This document shows, piece by piece, positions 7,124-16,609 of a stretch of DNA of 30,805 bases; within the stretch, counting starts at the first letter, position 1; every line of letters begins with the position of its first letter. The notes under the pieces are model-generated. The model worked only from the letters and a program-made list of their open reading frames with translations, did no database searches and was not told the DNA's origin. Made by a program: the position numbers and the translations under genes. The DNA is from a virus, in IMG/VR virus record IMGVR_UViG_3300042691_036128, positions 1-30,805 of that record. One strand, given 5' to 3'.

Positions 7124-8962
7124 ATGGCAAATCAAAAAATTAATTACACAAATAGAGACTTTGCAGGTCTTAGACAAGACTTAATAAATTATACAAGACA
7201 GTATTATCCAGAGTTAGTACAAAACTTTAATGATGCTTCGGTATTTTCAGTATTAATGGATTTAAATGCTGCGGTTGCTGATAACTTACATTTTCACATA
7301 GATAGAAGTATTCAAGAAACTGTATTACAATACGCACAACAAAGGTCATCTATTTATAATATTGCAAGAACTTATGGGTTGAAAATACCTGGTTATAGAC
7401 CATCAGTTGCTGTGGTTGACTTTTCTATTGTTGTTCCACCATTAGGAGATAGTGAAGATTATAGATACTTAGGTATTTTGAGAGCAGGTTCTCAATTTAA
7501 TGGAGGAGGTAATACGTTTGAAACGGTTTATGATATTGACTTCTCAACACAATACAATCAAGAAGGATTTGTTAATAGAACAAAGATACCAACGTTTGAT
7601 GCTAACAATAAAATAATAAACTATGTAATTACCAAAAGGGAAGTAGTTGTTAACGGGACAACAAAAGTTTTCAAAAGAGTGATTAATCCAAGTGATGTGA
7701 CACCTTTCTTTGAGTTCTTCTTACCCGAAAGAAATGTATTGGGAGTAACTGCTATTATTCAAAAAGATGGAACGAGTTACCCAAGTATACCTACTTATTC
7801 TGAATTTTTAGGTGAACAAGGAAGATGGTATGAAGTGGACGCTCTTGCTGAAGATACGGTTTTTATAGAAGATACCACAAAACCGACAGACAATGCGGGA
7901 ATCAAAGTTGGAAAATACATTAAAACGGATAATAGGTTCATAACAGAATATACACCCGAAGGATTTTTGAGAGTTCAATTTGGTGGGGGAACAACAACAC
8001 CAAACCAACAATTACAAGAATTTGCAAAAAATGGAATTAAATTAGATTTGGCGAACTACCAAAATAATATTGGTCTCGGTCTAACCGTTCAACCTAATAC
8101 AACAATCTTTGTTCAATATAGAATAGGTGGGGGTATTTCTACGAATGTGGGTGTTGGTGTAATCAATCAAGTGGGTACTATTGATTTTGCTGTAAATGGT
8201 CCATCAGACGCAATTAACACAAGTGTTCAACAATCCCTCGCAACTACCAATGTTACTGCAGCAATTGGAGGCGCAAATCCACCAACAACTGAAGAAGTAA
8301 GAAATATGGTGTCATTTAATTTTGCTGCTCAAAAAAGAGCAGTAACAGTAAATGATTACAAATCAATAATTGATACAATGCCAGGAAAATTTGGAGCACC
8401 TGCAAAAGTTGCTATTACAGAAAATAATAACAAAATTAATATTCAAATTCTTTCTTATGATACGGGAGGTAAATTGACACAAACCGTACCTAACAACCTT
8501 AAAACAAACTTAGCAAATTACTTATCAAAATATAGAATGATAAATGATTATATATCAATTGATGTTGCAAAAGTCATTGACTTGGAATTTGAAATATTTG
8601 TTGTTTTAGAATCTGATAGAAATCAAGGACAAGTTATCACTGAAATTATTAATTCTATTACAAATTATATGGCACCTGGTAATAGAGAACTTGGTCAAAA
8701 TGTGAATGTATCTGACGTTAGGAGATTAATTCAAAATACGGGAGGAGTTTCAACGTTGTCTGATTTAAAAATTTTCAATAAAGTTGGGGGACAATATTCA
8801 TCATCAGAAACCTCGCAAAAGTATGTTAACAAACAAACAAGAGAAATCGCTTTAATAGACGACACAATCTTTGCCGAACCATCACAGGTGTACCAAATTA
8901 GGTTTGATAATAAAGATATCAAAGTAAGGGTTAAAAACCTTAAAACCGTAGACTTCCGATAA
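7124..8962 (+). CDS. 6: Baseplate wedge protein, gp6/Baseplate_J-like
   Basis: A 612-aa protein of the gp6/Baseplate J family (T4 gp6 is 660 aa), which forms the ring that holds the baseplate wedges together. Residues 5-95 show the family N-terminus: YTNRDFAGLRQDLINY, a QNFNDASVFSVLMDLNA segment and a helical LHFHIDRSIQETVL, followed by ARTYGLKIPGYRPS. A beta-rich middle (about 100-390) precedes the typical C-terminal part (TVNDYKSIIDTMPGKFG near 405, then EIINSITNYMAPG and DVRRLIQNTGGV). The start ATG lies two bases behind gp25. A 73-base gap follows, with two TATTTATT motifs. Confidence 0.87.
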   Translation: MANQKINYTNRDFAGLRQDLINYTRQYYPELVQNFNDASVFSVLMDLNAAVADNLHFHIDRSIQETVLQYAQQRSSIYNIARTYGLKIPGYRPSVAVVDFSIVVPPLGDSEDYRYLGILRAGSQFNGGGNTFETVYDIDFSTQYNQEGFVNRTKIPTFDANNKIINYVITKREVVVNGTTKVFKRVINPSDVTPFFEFFLPERNVLGVTAIIQKDGTSYPSIPTYSEFLGEQGRWYEVDALAEDTVFIEDTTKPTDNAGIKVGKYIKTDNRFITEYTPEGFLRVQFGGGTTTPNQQLQEFAKNGIKLDLANYQNNIGLGLTVQPNTTIFVQYRIGGGISTNVGVGVINQVGTIDFAVNGPSDAINTSVQQSLATTNVTAAIGGANPPTTEEVRNMVSFNFAAQKRAVTVNDYKSIIDTMPGKFGAPAKVAITENNNKINIQILSYDTGGKLTQTVPNNLKTNLANYLSKYRMINDYISIDVAKVIDLEFEIFVVLESDRNQGQVITEIINSITNYMAPGNRELGQNVNVSDVRRLIQNTGGVSTLSDLKIFNKVGGQYSSSETSQKYVNKQTREIALIDDTIFAEPSQVYQIRFDNKDIKVRVKNLKTVDFR

Positions 8963-8965
8963 GAT

Positions 8966-9022
8966 TATTTATTTTATGTAACTTACGTCTACCTTTAAAA
9001 AGTGGCAACATAACTATTTATT
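8966..9022 (+). promoter_or_regulatory. TATTTATT motifs in the gp6-to-giant-protein gap
   Basis: Two copies of TATTTATT lie at 8966-8973 and 9015-9022. The second ends 13 bases before the ATG of the 1667-aa gene. No hairpin with a T-run is present in the gap. Candidate promoter elements by recurrence only. Confidence 0.35.
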
Positions 9023-9035
9023 TTTAAAGTAACCA

Positions 9036-12000
9036 ATGACCAAAAGTTATAGGATAAGAACAACTCCCGGAGTTGATAAAAACATACGTGTAAACTTAAA
9101 TCAAGACTTTGATTTTTTAGAAATATTGTCTTTAAAAATAAGACAAGATGATGTTTATACAAGATTTTGTGCGGACTATGGTGTCGTGGCAGGAAGAGTA
9201 ATTGTTAATGGTGGATATGGTGTGCCTAACGCAACCGTATCAGTATTTGTACCATTACAACCTGAAGACGAAGATGACGTAGTAACATCAACATTATATC
9301 CATATAAGACTGTAGACCAAAAAAATGAGGATGGATATAGATATAATCTTTTACCATATAGAAAAGAATATAACGGACACACACCGACAGGTACATTTCC
9401 TGACAGAGAAGATGTTTTAACAAGAAGAGAAGTTTTAGAGGTATATGAAAAATATTATAAGTATACAGTAAAAACTAATGAGAGTGGGGACTTTATGATT
9501 ATAGGAGTTCCACTTGGAGTTCAAACCGTAGTATTAGATTTGGACTTATCAAATATAGGGTGTTTTTCATTAAGACCTGCGGACTTGATAAGAATGGGGT
9601 TGGCTGGTCCTGAACAATTTAATGGAGACCAGTTCAAGTCCTCAACAGACTTGGGGTCACTTCCTCAAATTGTAAACATTAAAACAGATGCGGATGTTAC
9701 TCCTTTTTGGGGTGAACAAGATTTATGTGATATTGGTATCACACGAGTTGATTTTGATTTGAGAGATTTCGGAATAGAAATCAAACCTCATTCGGTTTTT
9801 ATGGGTTCAATATTCTCAACACCTGAAGAAGATTATTTAAAAACAAATTGCAAACCAAAAAAAGACACAGGTAATTTGTGTGATTTGGTAACTGCACCTG
9901 GTACGATATTATCCATAAGACAAACAATTGATTATGATGTTGATGGTAGACCAATACTTGAACAATTCCCATTACCTGAAGGAGGAAAAATTATAGACGA
10001 TAATGGAACTTGGTTGACAGAAGTTCCAATGAATTTAGACTATGTTACAACAAATGAATTTGGAGAACAGGTATTATCAAACGACCCTAAAAATGGAATA
10101 CCAACAAAAGGTAGATATAGATTCAGAATACAATACCAAAATGAAAACGGTTTAGATAATAACATTTTAAGAGCGGATTATTTAGTTCCAAATATTAAAG
10201 AGTGGGGATGGTCATCTACAACACCACCTGTGGGTTCACAAGCACAATTGAAGTCTTACGCTTTTAGTTTGGATTGGAATGACTACGGAGATACCACAAC
10301 TTCAGTAGGTCTTCAAATGATTAACGAGGCAATTAATTGTGAGGATAGATTTTATGAATTTAATTACAATAAAGTTTACACAATTGCAAATTTCGTAGAT
10401 AGATGGAAGTGGGGTTATAATAGATACCGACACTTAGGTATTAAAGAAATTACAGATAGAAGATGTACAACAACAAACAATCGTTTTCCGGTTAATGATG
10501 GTGTAAAAAACTTTGATTTCATTTTCTTTTTGTTCAATTTGTTTGTTACGATTTTTACACCTGTATTTGTTGCATTAATTCCAATATTACACGTTTTAGC
10601 ACTTGCGTGGCCAATTTTAAAATGGGCACTTGCAATTGCAATTCCTGCATTATTACTTTATTTGGCGGTACAAACTGGATTGGCTGCGGCCGCTGCGTTT
10701 CCTGCTGTTGGACTTACAATCGTTTATGGTTTATCTACAATTGTTTTGGGTGCGGCGGCGGCTCTATTTGCGTTAAAAGTGTCCCCGTTATTGACGCAGT
10801 TTAAATTCAAAGGATTGAACCTACCAATGATGTCTTATCCCGATTGTGAGGCATGTCCTTGTGATGTTCCTGATGTTGAAACAGATGAAATACAAGGAGG
10901 ACTTTTTGAAAGTGAAGGAGGTAATCAACAAAACCAAATTGGTAATTACAATGTTAATTCAAGAGGAAATGGTTCTTTACTTGCTGACGTGAATTCTAAT
11001 ACTTTTTGGAATGCAGTACCAAATACAACTTTATGTACATTTGATAATAATGGTAATCAAAACCAACAAGGAGGTTACCCTAACTATTTTTGTTATTTAG
11101 ACCCATCACAATATGGGGGTAGTAATTCAAATCAGACTCAAAAATACTTAGCGGATAGTTACGGAATTAGATATGGTATTGCAGGATACCCTACGGCACC
11201 TGAAATTGGGATGCCTGTAGTCGCTAATTTAACAAGTGGTGATTATATCCCACAAAGAGACATAACTTACTCACACTCTTTAAATTTGGCAAATTTGAAG
11301 ACAAGGTATTTTGATACAACCGCACCGAATAGAATACAAACAACTATCAATGGGGGTACGTCAATTTTTGATAATATGTTAATATTGTTAGTTGACCCCG
11401 GAACCGCAACCCAATTAACTTCAGGTTCTTTATTAACATTTAGAAATCCCGATGCCGTTCCTGACAATAATATTACAGGTCTTACAATTGCAAATCAGTT
11501 CAGTTCAAATGCGGTTACAGGCTCTTGTTTTACAACGACCACATCAGTCCCTGTGACATATGCGGACTACTTGAATGGTAACTCTGTCACAGTAAATGTT
11601 CAAGTTTCAGGAACAACAGATGAAAAAGAATATCTTTACAAAACGGGGATTGAATATTTCCAAGTGGTTACAGGTATGACTACGTTTGTTGCCGATTCGT
11701 TGGCGAGCGGAATCAGTATTGAATCAAATCCAAACCCTTTGAATCAATTAGACCAAACAAGTTTACTTAGAAAGTACTTTTTAAATAAGTTACAATTAAT
11801 ACAATATGAAGATGCAAATAACAATGACCGTTCAGAAATAATAAATCCATTAACACTTATTGGTGATTCTTGGAAAAACCAAGAAATAATATTTTTGGTA
11901 AGAGGGGTTGACCCATATACAGATAAACAATTTATTGAATATGATTTATCACTTTTGTTTGGTCAAACTTTAGGTAATGGTCCTGTTGTGAGCGGGAACT

Positions 12001-14039
12001 TCTACTTAAACGTACCTGTACAACCTAATTCAGGTGGTGTACAATATTATGTAAATGCAAAATCACCTGAATCGCATGAAGAGCAGTACCTAACATCCAC
12101 ACTATATCACCAGCCTTTCAACTTCCAAGTTGATAATACTCAATTTAGTTCAGTCACCACAAATTCAATAAGATTTTATTCGGCATTGGATAAGTCAGTT
12201 TATAGTACATACGCACCAAGCGGTGGTAACTCTTTATCATCATATTTAAATTTTTCTACATTCAGTGACGATGCGAATTCAAATCAGACTTTACGTTTTT
12301 ATAGTTCACAATATCAAGGAGTTGTTGAAGGAGGTTCTTTAATGGCATCAACAAATCAACCAAACAATAATGTAAATTCATTAAGTAATTACAATGGTAG
12401 AAATTATTCGCCATCATACCTTACTTTGAATAATGCACTTGTAGTTACTATTGCCGGACCAAATCCAAAATTAGTATTTAGGTCAGATAGACTACCTACA
12501 TCTGATAAAGTACAAATATTTGGAAATATTACAAATTTACTACATCAGAATGACAACTTTGCAATATATGTTTACAATGATGAGGGCGCTTCGTCAAACT
12601 TCTTAGTTCAAGCGACGGACACCACAAATAACGCACAAGATTTTGGACCAGATAATACAGGAGTAACGAGTAGTGTCTTAACTACATTTGATTGTGAAGG
12701 AATGGTTCCACTTGATTGTTATGAAGTTGACCCTGTTACAAATACCTTTACGGTTCAAACACCTTGTGCTCAAAATGAAGACCCAACAAAAGTTAAGGGA
12801 GGGTGTTATCAGTTTATACAAAAACCATTTTTGTTAAACATACCTAATGACCTTCAAAACTTTTCAGAATGGAAGGCAAGATTTAGAATGATGTTTGGTG
12901 CTTGTAGAGGAATATTTGCACACGTATTTCAAAACAACTGGGTAAACGGTACCCTTTATATGTTCTCATTTAAGAAACAACAAACATTTAGTATTACAGG
13001 ACAACCCAAAAAATATAAATTCTGTGGTACTTATGACTCAACTTTAAGGCCGGGTCAAGGACCAATATTTTATACATCAGGAAGTACTAATTCTTTCTTC
13101 TATCGTTCTACGCCTTATAATGGTACTGATTTCGTAGGTCAAGTTCCGTTACAAGGAAATATTATAGACCCTAATCCTCAACCTGTTGACTTTGGAGGTG
13201 CTAATGAAAGAAACATAATGTTTCCCACTACAATTATGGATTTAGGGCCAAGAGACGAGTTCACATTAGAAATCTGCGCAAACCCACAGTTCCAAGGATA
13301 TATTGTAGACACAATACGTTCAACCTCATTCAATGACACATCCGACCTTTTACAATTGTTTATTATCTCAAGGTTACTTAATACAAACTTTTTGACCGCA
13401 CTTATTGGTTTAGGTGATGCATCAATTAATAAAATGTTTAGTAGGAGTGATGATAGACTTGATGGTGACATTGTTCAGTTATTTAGTATAAATTCTGAAT
13501 ATGGTGTTGCAGGGTTTAGTGAAGACGAATATGATGGTGCTGGTGACATTTACTTAGCAACGTCAGGACCAGCAACTGTCGGGGTTTTCTTTACGTCAAG
13601 TACCGAAAATAGAATAGTATTAAGTCCGGGAATAACGACCTTTACTCCGACACTTACCAACTTCTTTGGTTATCCAAAAACACAAGAAGTTCCTTTTTAT
13701 CAATGGAACTTACAACAACAATCAGTTCCTACAATATTTGGTTCGGATACAAATGATTGGGATACAGGACTACAAGGAAACGGGTTTTATAGTGTAAAAT
13801 ACCAAGACTTGAGTTTTTATCAATCACCAATTTCCAATTATTTTAACAACCTATCACCTGATGGTAGAAGAGGTTTTATTTACAACTCAAACTCAACAGG
13901 TACTGACGAAACATTCCCTAACGGACAGGCTGATACCTTTTTAGTTGGTGCTCCATATCATTTCTACTTTGGATTGAATATTGGAAAAAGTGCAATAAAC
14001 AGATATATAACAAAATATATATTGAACCAAGATGTCTAA
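9036..14039 (+). CDS. Giant tail/baseplate protein with internal membrane-helix region
   Basis: A 1667-aa protein, the largest in the window. Residues about 48-180 resemble a carboxypeptidase-regulatory-like Ig fold (VAGRVIVNGGYGVPNATVSV, later TNESGDFMIIGVPLGVQTVV) with a long insertion. Residues 493-582 are almost uninterrupted hydrophobic sequence, long enough for three or four membrane helices, including an Ala-rich GLAAAAAFPAVGLTIVYG stretch. A Cys cluster (DCEACPCD, Cys604, 607, 609) follows at once. The remaining 1050 residues are Asn/Ser/Thr/Gly-rich and look like beta structure. Position directly after gp6 argues for a baseplate or tail-tip component. A membrane segment suggests it could contact or enter the host inner membrane during injection; a tape-measure role is possible but the beta-rich composition speaks against it. 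Its last 8 bases overlap the next gene. Confidence 0.75.
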   Translation: MTKSYRIRTTPGVDKNIRVNLNQDFDFLEILSLKIRQDDVYTRFCADYGVVAGRVIVNGGYGVPNATVSVFVPLQPEDEDDVVTSTLYPYKTVDQKNEDGYRYNLLPYRKEYNGHTPTGTFPDREDVLTRREVLEVYEKYYKYTVKTNESGDFMIIGVPLGVQTVVLDLDLSNIGCFSLRPADLIRMGLAGPEQFNGDQFKSSTDLGSLPQIVNIKTDADVTPFWGEQDLCDIGITRVDFDLRDFGIEIKPHSVFMGSIFSTPEEDYLKTNCKPKKDTGNLCDLVTAPGTILSIRQTIDYDVDGRPILEQFPLPEGGKIIDDNGTWLTEVPMNLDYVTTNEFGEQVLSNDPKNGIPTKGRYRFRIQYQNENGLDNNILRADYLVPNIKEWGWSSTTPPVGSQAQLKSYAFSLDWNDYGDTTTSVGLQMINEAINCEDRFYEFNYNKVYTIANFVDRWKWGYNRYRHLGIKEITDRRCTTTNNRFPVNDGVKNFDFIFFLFNLFVTIFTPVFVALIPILHVLALAWPILKWALAIAIPALLLYLAVQTGLAAAAAFPAVGLTIVYGLSTIVLGAAAALFALKVSPLLTQFKFKGLNLPMMSYPDCEACPCDVPDVETDEIQGGLFESEGGNQQNQIGNYNVNSRGNGSLLADVNSNTFWNAVPNTTLCTFDNNGNQNQQGGYPNYFCYLDPSQYGGSNSNQTQKYLADSYGIRYGIAGYPTAPEIGMPVVANLTSGDYIPQRDITYSHSLNLANLKTRYFDTTAPNRIQTTINGGTSIFDNMLILLVDPGTATQLTSGSLLTFRNPDAVPDNNITGLTIANQFSSNAVTGSCFTTTTSVPVTYADYLNGNSVTVNVQVSGTTDEKEYLYKTGIEYFQVVTGMTTFVADSLASGISIESNPNPLNQLDQTSLLRKYFLNKLQLIQYEDANNNDRSEIINPLTLIGDSWKNQEIIFLVRGVDPYTDKQFIEYDLSLLFGQTLGNGPVVSGNFYLNVPVQPNSGGVQYYVNAKSPESHEEQYLTSTLYHQPFNFQVDNTQFSSVTTNSIRFYSALDKSVYSTYAPSGGNSLSSYLNFSTFSDDANSNQTLRFYSSQYQGVVEGGSLMASTNQPNNNVNSLSNYNGRNYSPSYLTLNNALVVTIAGPNPKLVFRSDRLPTSDKVQIFGNITNLLHQNDNFAIYVYNDEGASSNFLVQATDTTNNAQDFGPDNTGVTSSVLTTFDCEGMVPLDCYEVDPVTNTFTVQTPCAQNEDPTKVKGGCYQFIQKPFLLNIPNDLQNFSEWKARFRMMFGACRGIFAHVFQNNWVNGTLYMFSFKKQQTFSITGQPKKYKFCGTYDSTLRPGQGPIFYTSGSTNSFFYRSTPYNGTDFVGQVPLQGNIIDPNPQPVDFGGANERNIMFPTTIMDLGPRDEFTLEICANPQFQGYIVDTIRSTSFNDTSDLLQLFIISRLLNTNFLTALIGLGDASINKMFSRSDDRLDGDIVQLFSINSEYGVAGFSEDEYDGAGDIYLATSGPATVGVFFTSSTENRIVLSPGITTFTPTLTNFFGYPKTQEVPFYQWNLQQQSVPTIFGSDTNDWDTGLQGNGFYSVKYQDLSFYQSPISNYFNNLSPDGRRGFIYNSNSTGTDETFPNGQADTFLVGAPYHFYFGLNIGKSAINRYITKYILNQDV

Positions 14040-15771
14040 TGAAAACGAAATAAGGATTGTTTTAGGTTCTAAAAGATTCGCATCCAATACGGATAAAGAT
14101 GTTTGGATTCAACCACCATTGATTGGTGATATGAGAACTATGGTTGAGGGTGACAGGTCTTTTGTCATCAATCAAGCCGAACAATTTGATAAAGAAAGAC
14201 AAGAAAGTGATGTTTTTAGAATTGCTGGAAAAATTGTTAATCTATTTCATAATACGGTTTCAGGTCAAACAAATTATACACCATATAAGAATGATTTGTA
14301 TTATACAAATGCAATAACAAATGCTTCTGCATTACCTGGCTCACCTTGGGAAGGTTACCCACAATTTAGTGAGTTTACGTTTATTAGAAGTAGTGGTATA
14401 ACGGGTCACATTGAATTTGCGCCAAAAAGTTCAACAACATACAATTGGTCAATATATGTTTCATACCCATTCAGTAGCGACACACAACAACCAATGTCCT
14501 ACACAAATGAACAATTCAATGTTACCAATAACTTTATTGTTTCTGATGGTATACCATTTGTAATGGATACAGGAACATTAAATGGTAAGGCGTTAGTTTA
14601 TTTTTATTGTGCCACTAACCACAATTTGTCGGTAGGTCAATACGTGGAGTTAACAATTCCATCAAACCCTGGTGGATTAGGAGGGAAGAGAGTTCATCAA
14701 GTCTATAGTTTAGGTGATGGTAGTTACGATTCAGAACGAAACGTGTTTACCCTATATGATTTGAAATTCCCAACAACACAAACAACGACAGGTACATACG
14801 GAAACTTTAAACGTATTTCTAACTTACAAAATAGTGGTGAAACAAAATCAATATATTATGTAAGGTTACACAAAATTTTAACAAACGGGGACGATGGAAA
14901 TTTAGTCCAAGCGGGTTTTGAAACGAATCCTTTTTCAGTTAAAAACAAATTGGAATATTCTGCATTAACACCAAACCAAACACAAAGAGTTTCAACAAAA
15001 GATGGTTCAAAAAGTTTTACGTTTAGTTTTGATAAAGATATAAGAATTGCCGGATTAAAAGATAATAATGGAAAACCAGTCACAAGTCTGTTTTTAACGT
15101 TTGTTCAAAGGGGTTATATGGGTTGGTTCAATCCACCTGCTATTAATTTAGAAGGTAATCAAGTTGCACTTGATATAGGATGGGGATTTAACTTTCAAAA
15201 CAATAGTGTTGATACTTGGTGGAATCACACGTCTTTATCAAATAAAGATAACATACTTACAGACTCCTATGAGTACCCTGCAGCATCCAATCAAAACTTT
15301 TATTACAATAGACTATTGAATGAAAACGACGTGATAAAAGGTGACTTTTGTGAGTTTAATTACTATGAACAAAGAGAATATGTTTTATCACCATTGTACC
15401 ACAAATATTCCTTTAATCCAATATATTTTTCAGATAATGCACCATTAGAGTTCCCAAGTGGATATGCCTATGAGGCTCATCACGAAATACCGATAAGGGT
15501 TTTTAGTGATTATTTAGAATATGGTAATAGAAGAGAAGTAACCAATATACCTAAATACGCATGGTTTTCAGAGTACGAACAAGTATTTGTTTGGAGGGAT
15601 ATATATACATATGGGTTTATTGATGGTGATGGAAGAGGATTGGATTACCCATTCACAAACGGAGCTCATTATCCGTTTAAAGACACATTATTTATGCAAA
15701 AACCAATACAAAGAACAAATGTAATTACAACCAATTTGATAAACCAACCAATAACTGACGATTGTGAATAA
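14032..15771 (+). CDS. Putative structural protein (579 aa), unknown
   Basis: Not recognised by family. The start ATG overlaps the preceding stop by 8 bases (ATGTCTAA), implying translational coupling. The N-terminus is charged (VLGSKRFASNTDKDVWIQPP, then VEGDRSFVINQAEQFDKERQ) and looks suited to docking on another structural protein. The bulk is aromatic-rich beta sequence with many Tyr, Phe and Asn. No signal peptide, membrane helix or catalytic motif is visible. Its place inside the baseplate run suggests a tail or baseplate component that is present in the virion. Confidence 0.72.
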   Translation: MSNENEIRIVLGSKRFASNTDKDVWIQPPLIGDMRTMVEGDRSFVINQAEQFDKERQESDVFRIAGKIVNLFHNTVSGQTNYTPYKNDLYYTNAITNASALPGSPWEGYPQFSEFTFIRSSGITGHIEFAPKSSTTYNWSIYVSYPFSSDTQQPMSYTNEQFNVTNNFIVSDGIPFVMDTGTLNGKALVYFYCATNHNLSVGQYVELTIPSNPGGLGGKRVHQVYSLGDGSYDSERNVFTLYDLKFPTTQTTTGTYGNFKRISNLQNSGETKSIYYVRLHKILTNGDDGNLVQAGFETNPFSVKNKLEYSALTPNQTQRVSTKDGSKSFTFSFDKDIRIAGLKDNNGKPVTSLFLTFVQRGYMGWFNPPAINLEGNQVALDIGWGFNFQNNSVDTWWNHTSLSNKDNILTDSYEYPAASNQNFYYNRLLNENDVIKGDFCEFNYYEQREYVLSPLYHKYSFNPIYFSDNAPLEFPSGYAYEAHHEIPIRVFSDYLEYGNRREVTNIPKYAWFSEYEQVFVWRDIYTYGFIDGDGRGLDYPFTNGAHYPFKDTLFMQKPIQRTNVITTNLINQPITDDCE

Positions 15772-16609
15772 TAATTATTATAGATTTTCATTGAATGTTA
15801 GTGATAAAGACATCATTATTCCTGTTGAACTTTCGTTTGATATGGAAGGTAGAGAACAAGGTGTTGAGGAATATCAAAACAACATACTTGAAGAAGTTAT
15901 AAATGGTATTGATGATTTTGAAACAAGTAAATTTGCTCATGCGCCTTGGGGTACAAATCAAAATAAGACTGAACTTCACTATCAGTTTAATTTTTTCAAT
16001 CCCGCAACCCCAACAAATTTTATAGTAAATCCACCAGCGACTACTGAGTGGTTAGATGATTATCAATATGCGACATTTACGGATAGTGAGATTTATTATT
16101 TTGCAAATTCATTTAAGGCGAGTTTCTTCAAGTTAGATTTTTATGATACAAAAAATAGTGAGACACAAAAAAATCTTTTTTCTGTGGTTTTACCAACACA
16201 ACAAGGACTAAAGGAATCAGGAACAATTGGACCAGGACTTAGTCCAACACCTGTTATGGTTAAAAAACCAAAATACGTTTTGGATTATGTCGGAGCAGAT
16301 AAAGAAGGTTTCTTTTTATATTGGTTGAAAAACCCATCATATTTAAGTGCTACTACATTTTATATGACCGCTAAATTCTTTAATGCAAAAAAAGGACAAT
16401 TTGTAAGAATGATGAATGTCCCACAATCTCAATTTGTTGGACCAAGTAAATTTAACTTTGATAAAGGAAACCATTTTTATTACAAAGTAGAATTAGATTA
16501 TAATAATTACGAATATAAAGTATACAGAGAATACCCCACATCAACAAGAGTTGGTGTTGGTTCGTCGGCAACAGAAGCCATAATTTGGTATGAATACGTT
16601 AACCCATAA
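15764..16609 (+). CDS. Putative structural protein (281 aa), unknown, GTG start
   Basis: Not recognised. The frame opens with GTG at 15764, overlapping the previous stop by 8 bases (GTGAATAA); no in-frame ATG occurs before codon 27, so GTG is the best start. The protein begins NNNYYRFSLNVSDKDIIIPV after the initiator and is aromatic-rich and beta-like. A central ESGTIGPGLSPTPVMVKKPK linker divides it into two halves of similar size. The stop shares a base with the next ATG (TAATG). Context makes it a tail or baseplate component. Confidence 0.7.
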   Translation: MNNNYYRFSLNVSDKDIIIPVELSFDMEGREQGVEEYQNNILEEVINGIDDFETSKFAHAPWGTNQNKTELHYQFNFFNPATPTNFIVNPPATTEWLDDYQYATFTDSEIYYFANSFKASFFKLDFYDTKNSETQKNLFSVVLPTQQGLKESGTIGPGLSPTPVMVKKPKYVLDYVGADKEGFFLYWLKNPSYLSATTFYMTAKFFNAKKGQFVRMMNVPQSQFVGPSKFNFDKGNHFYYKVELDYNNYEYKVYREYPTSTRVGVGSSATEAIIWYEYVNP

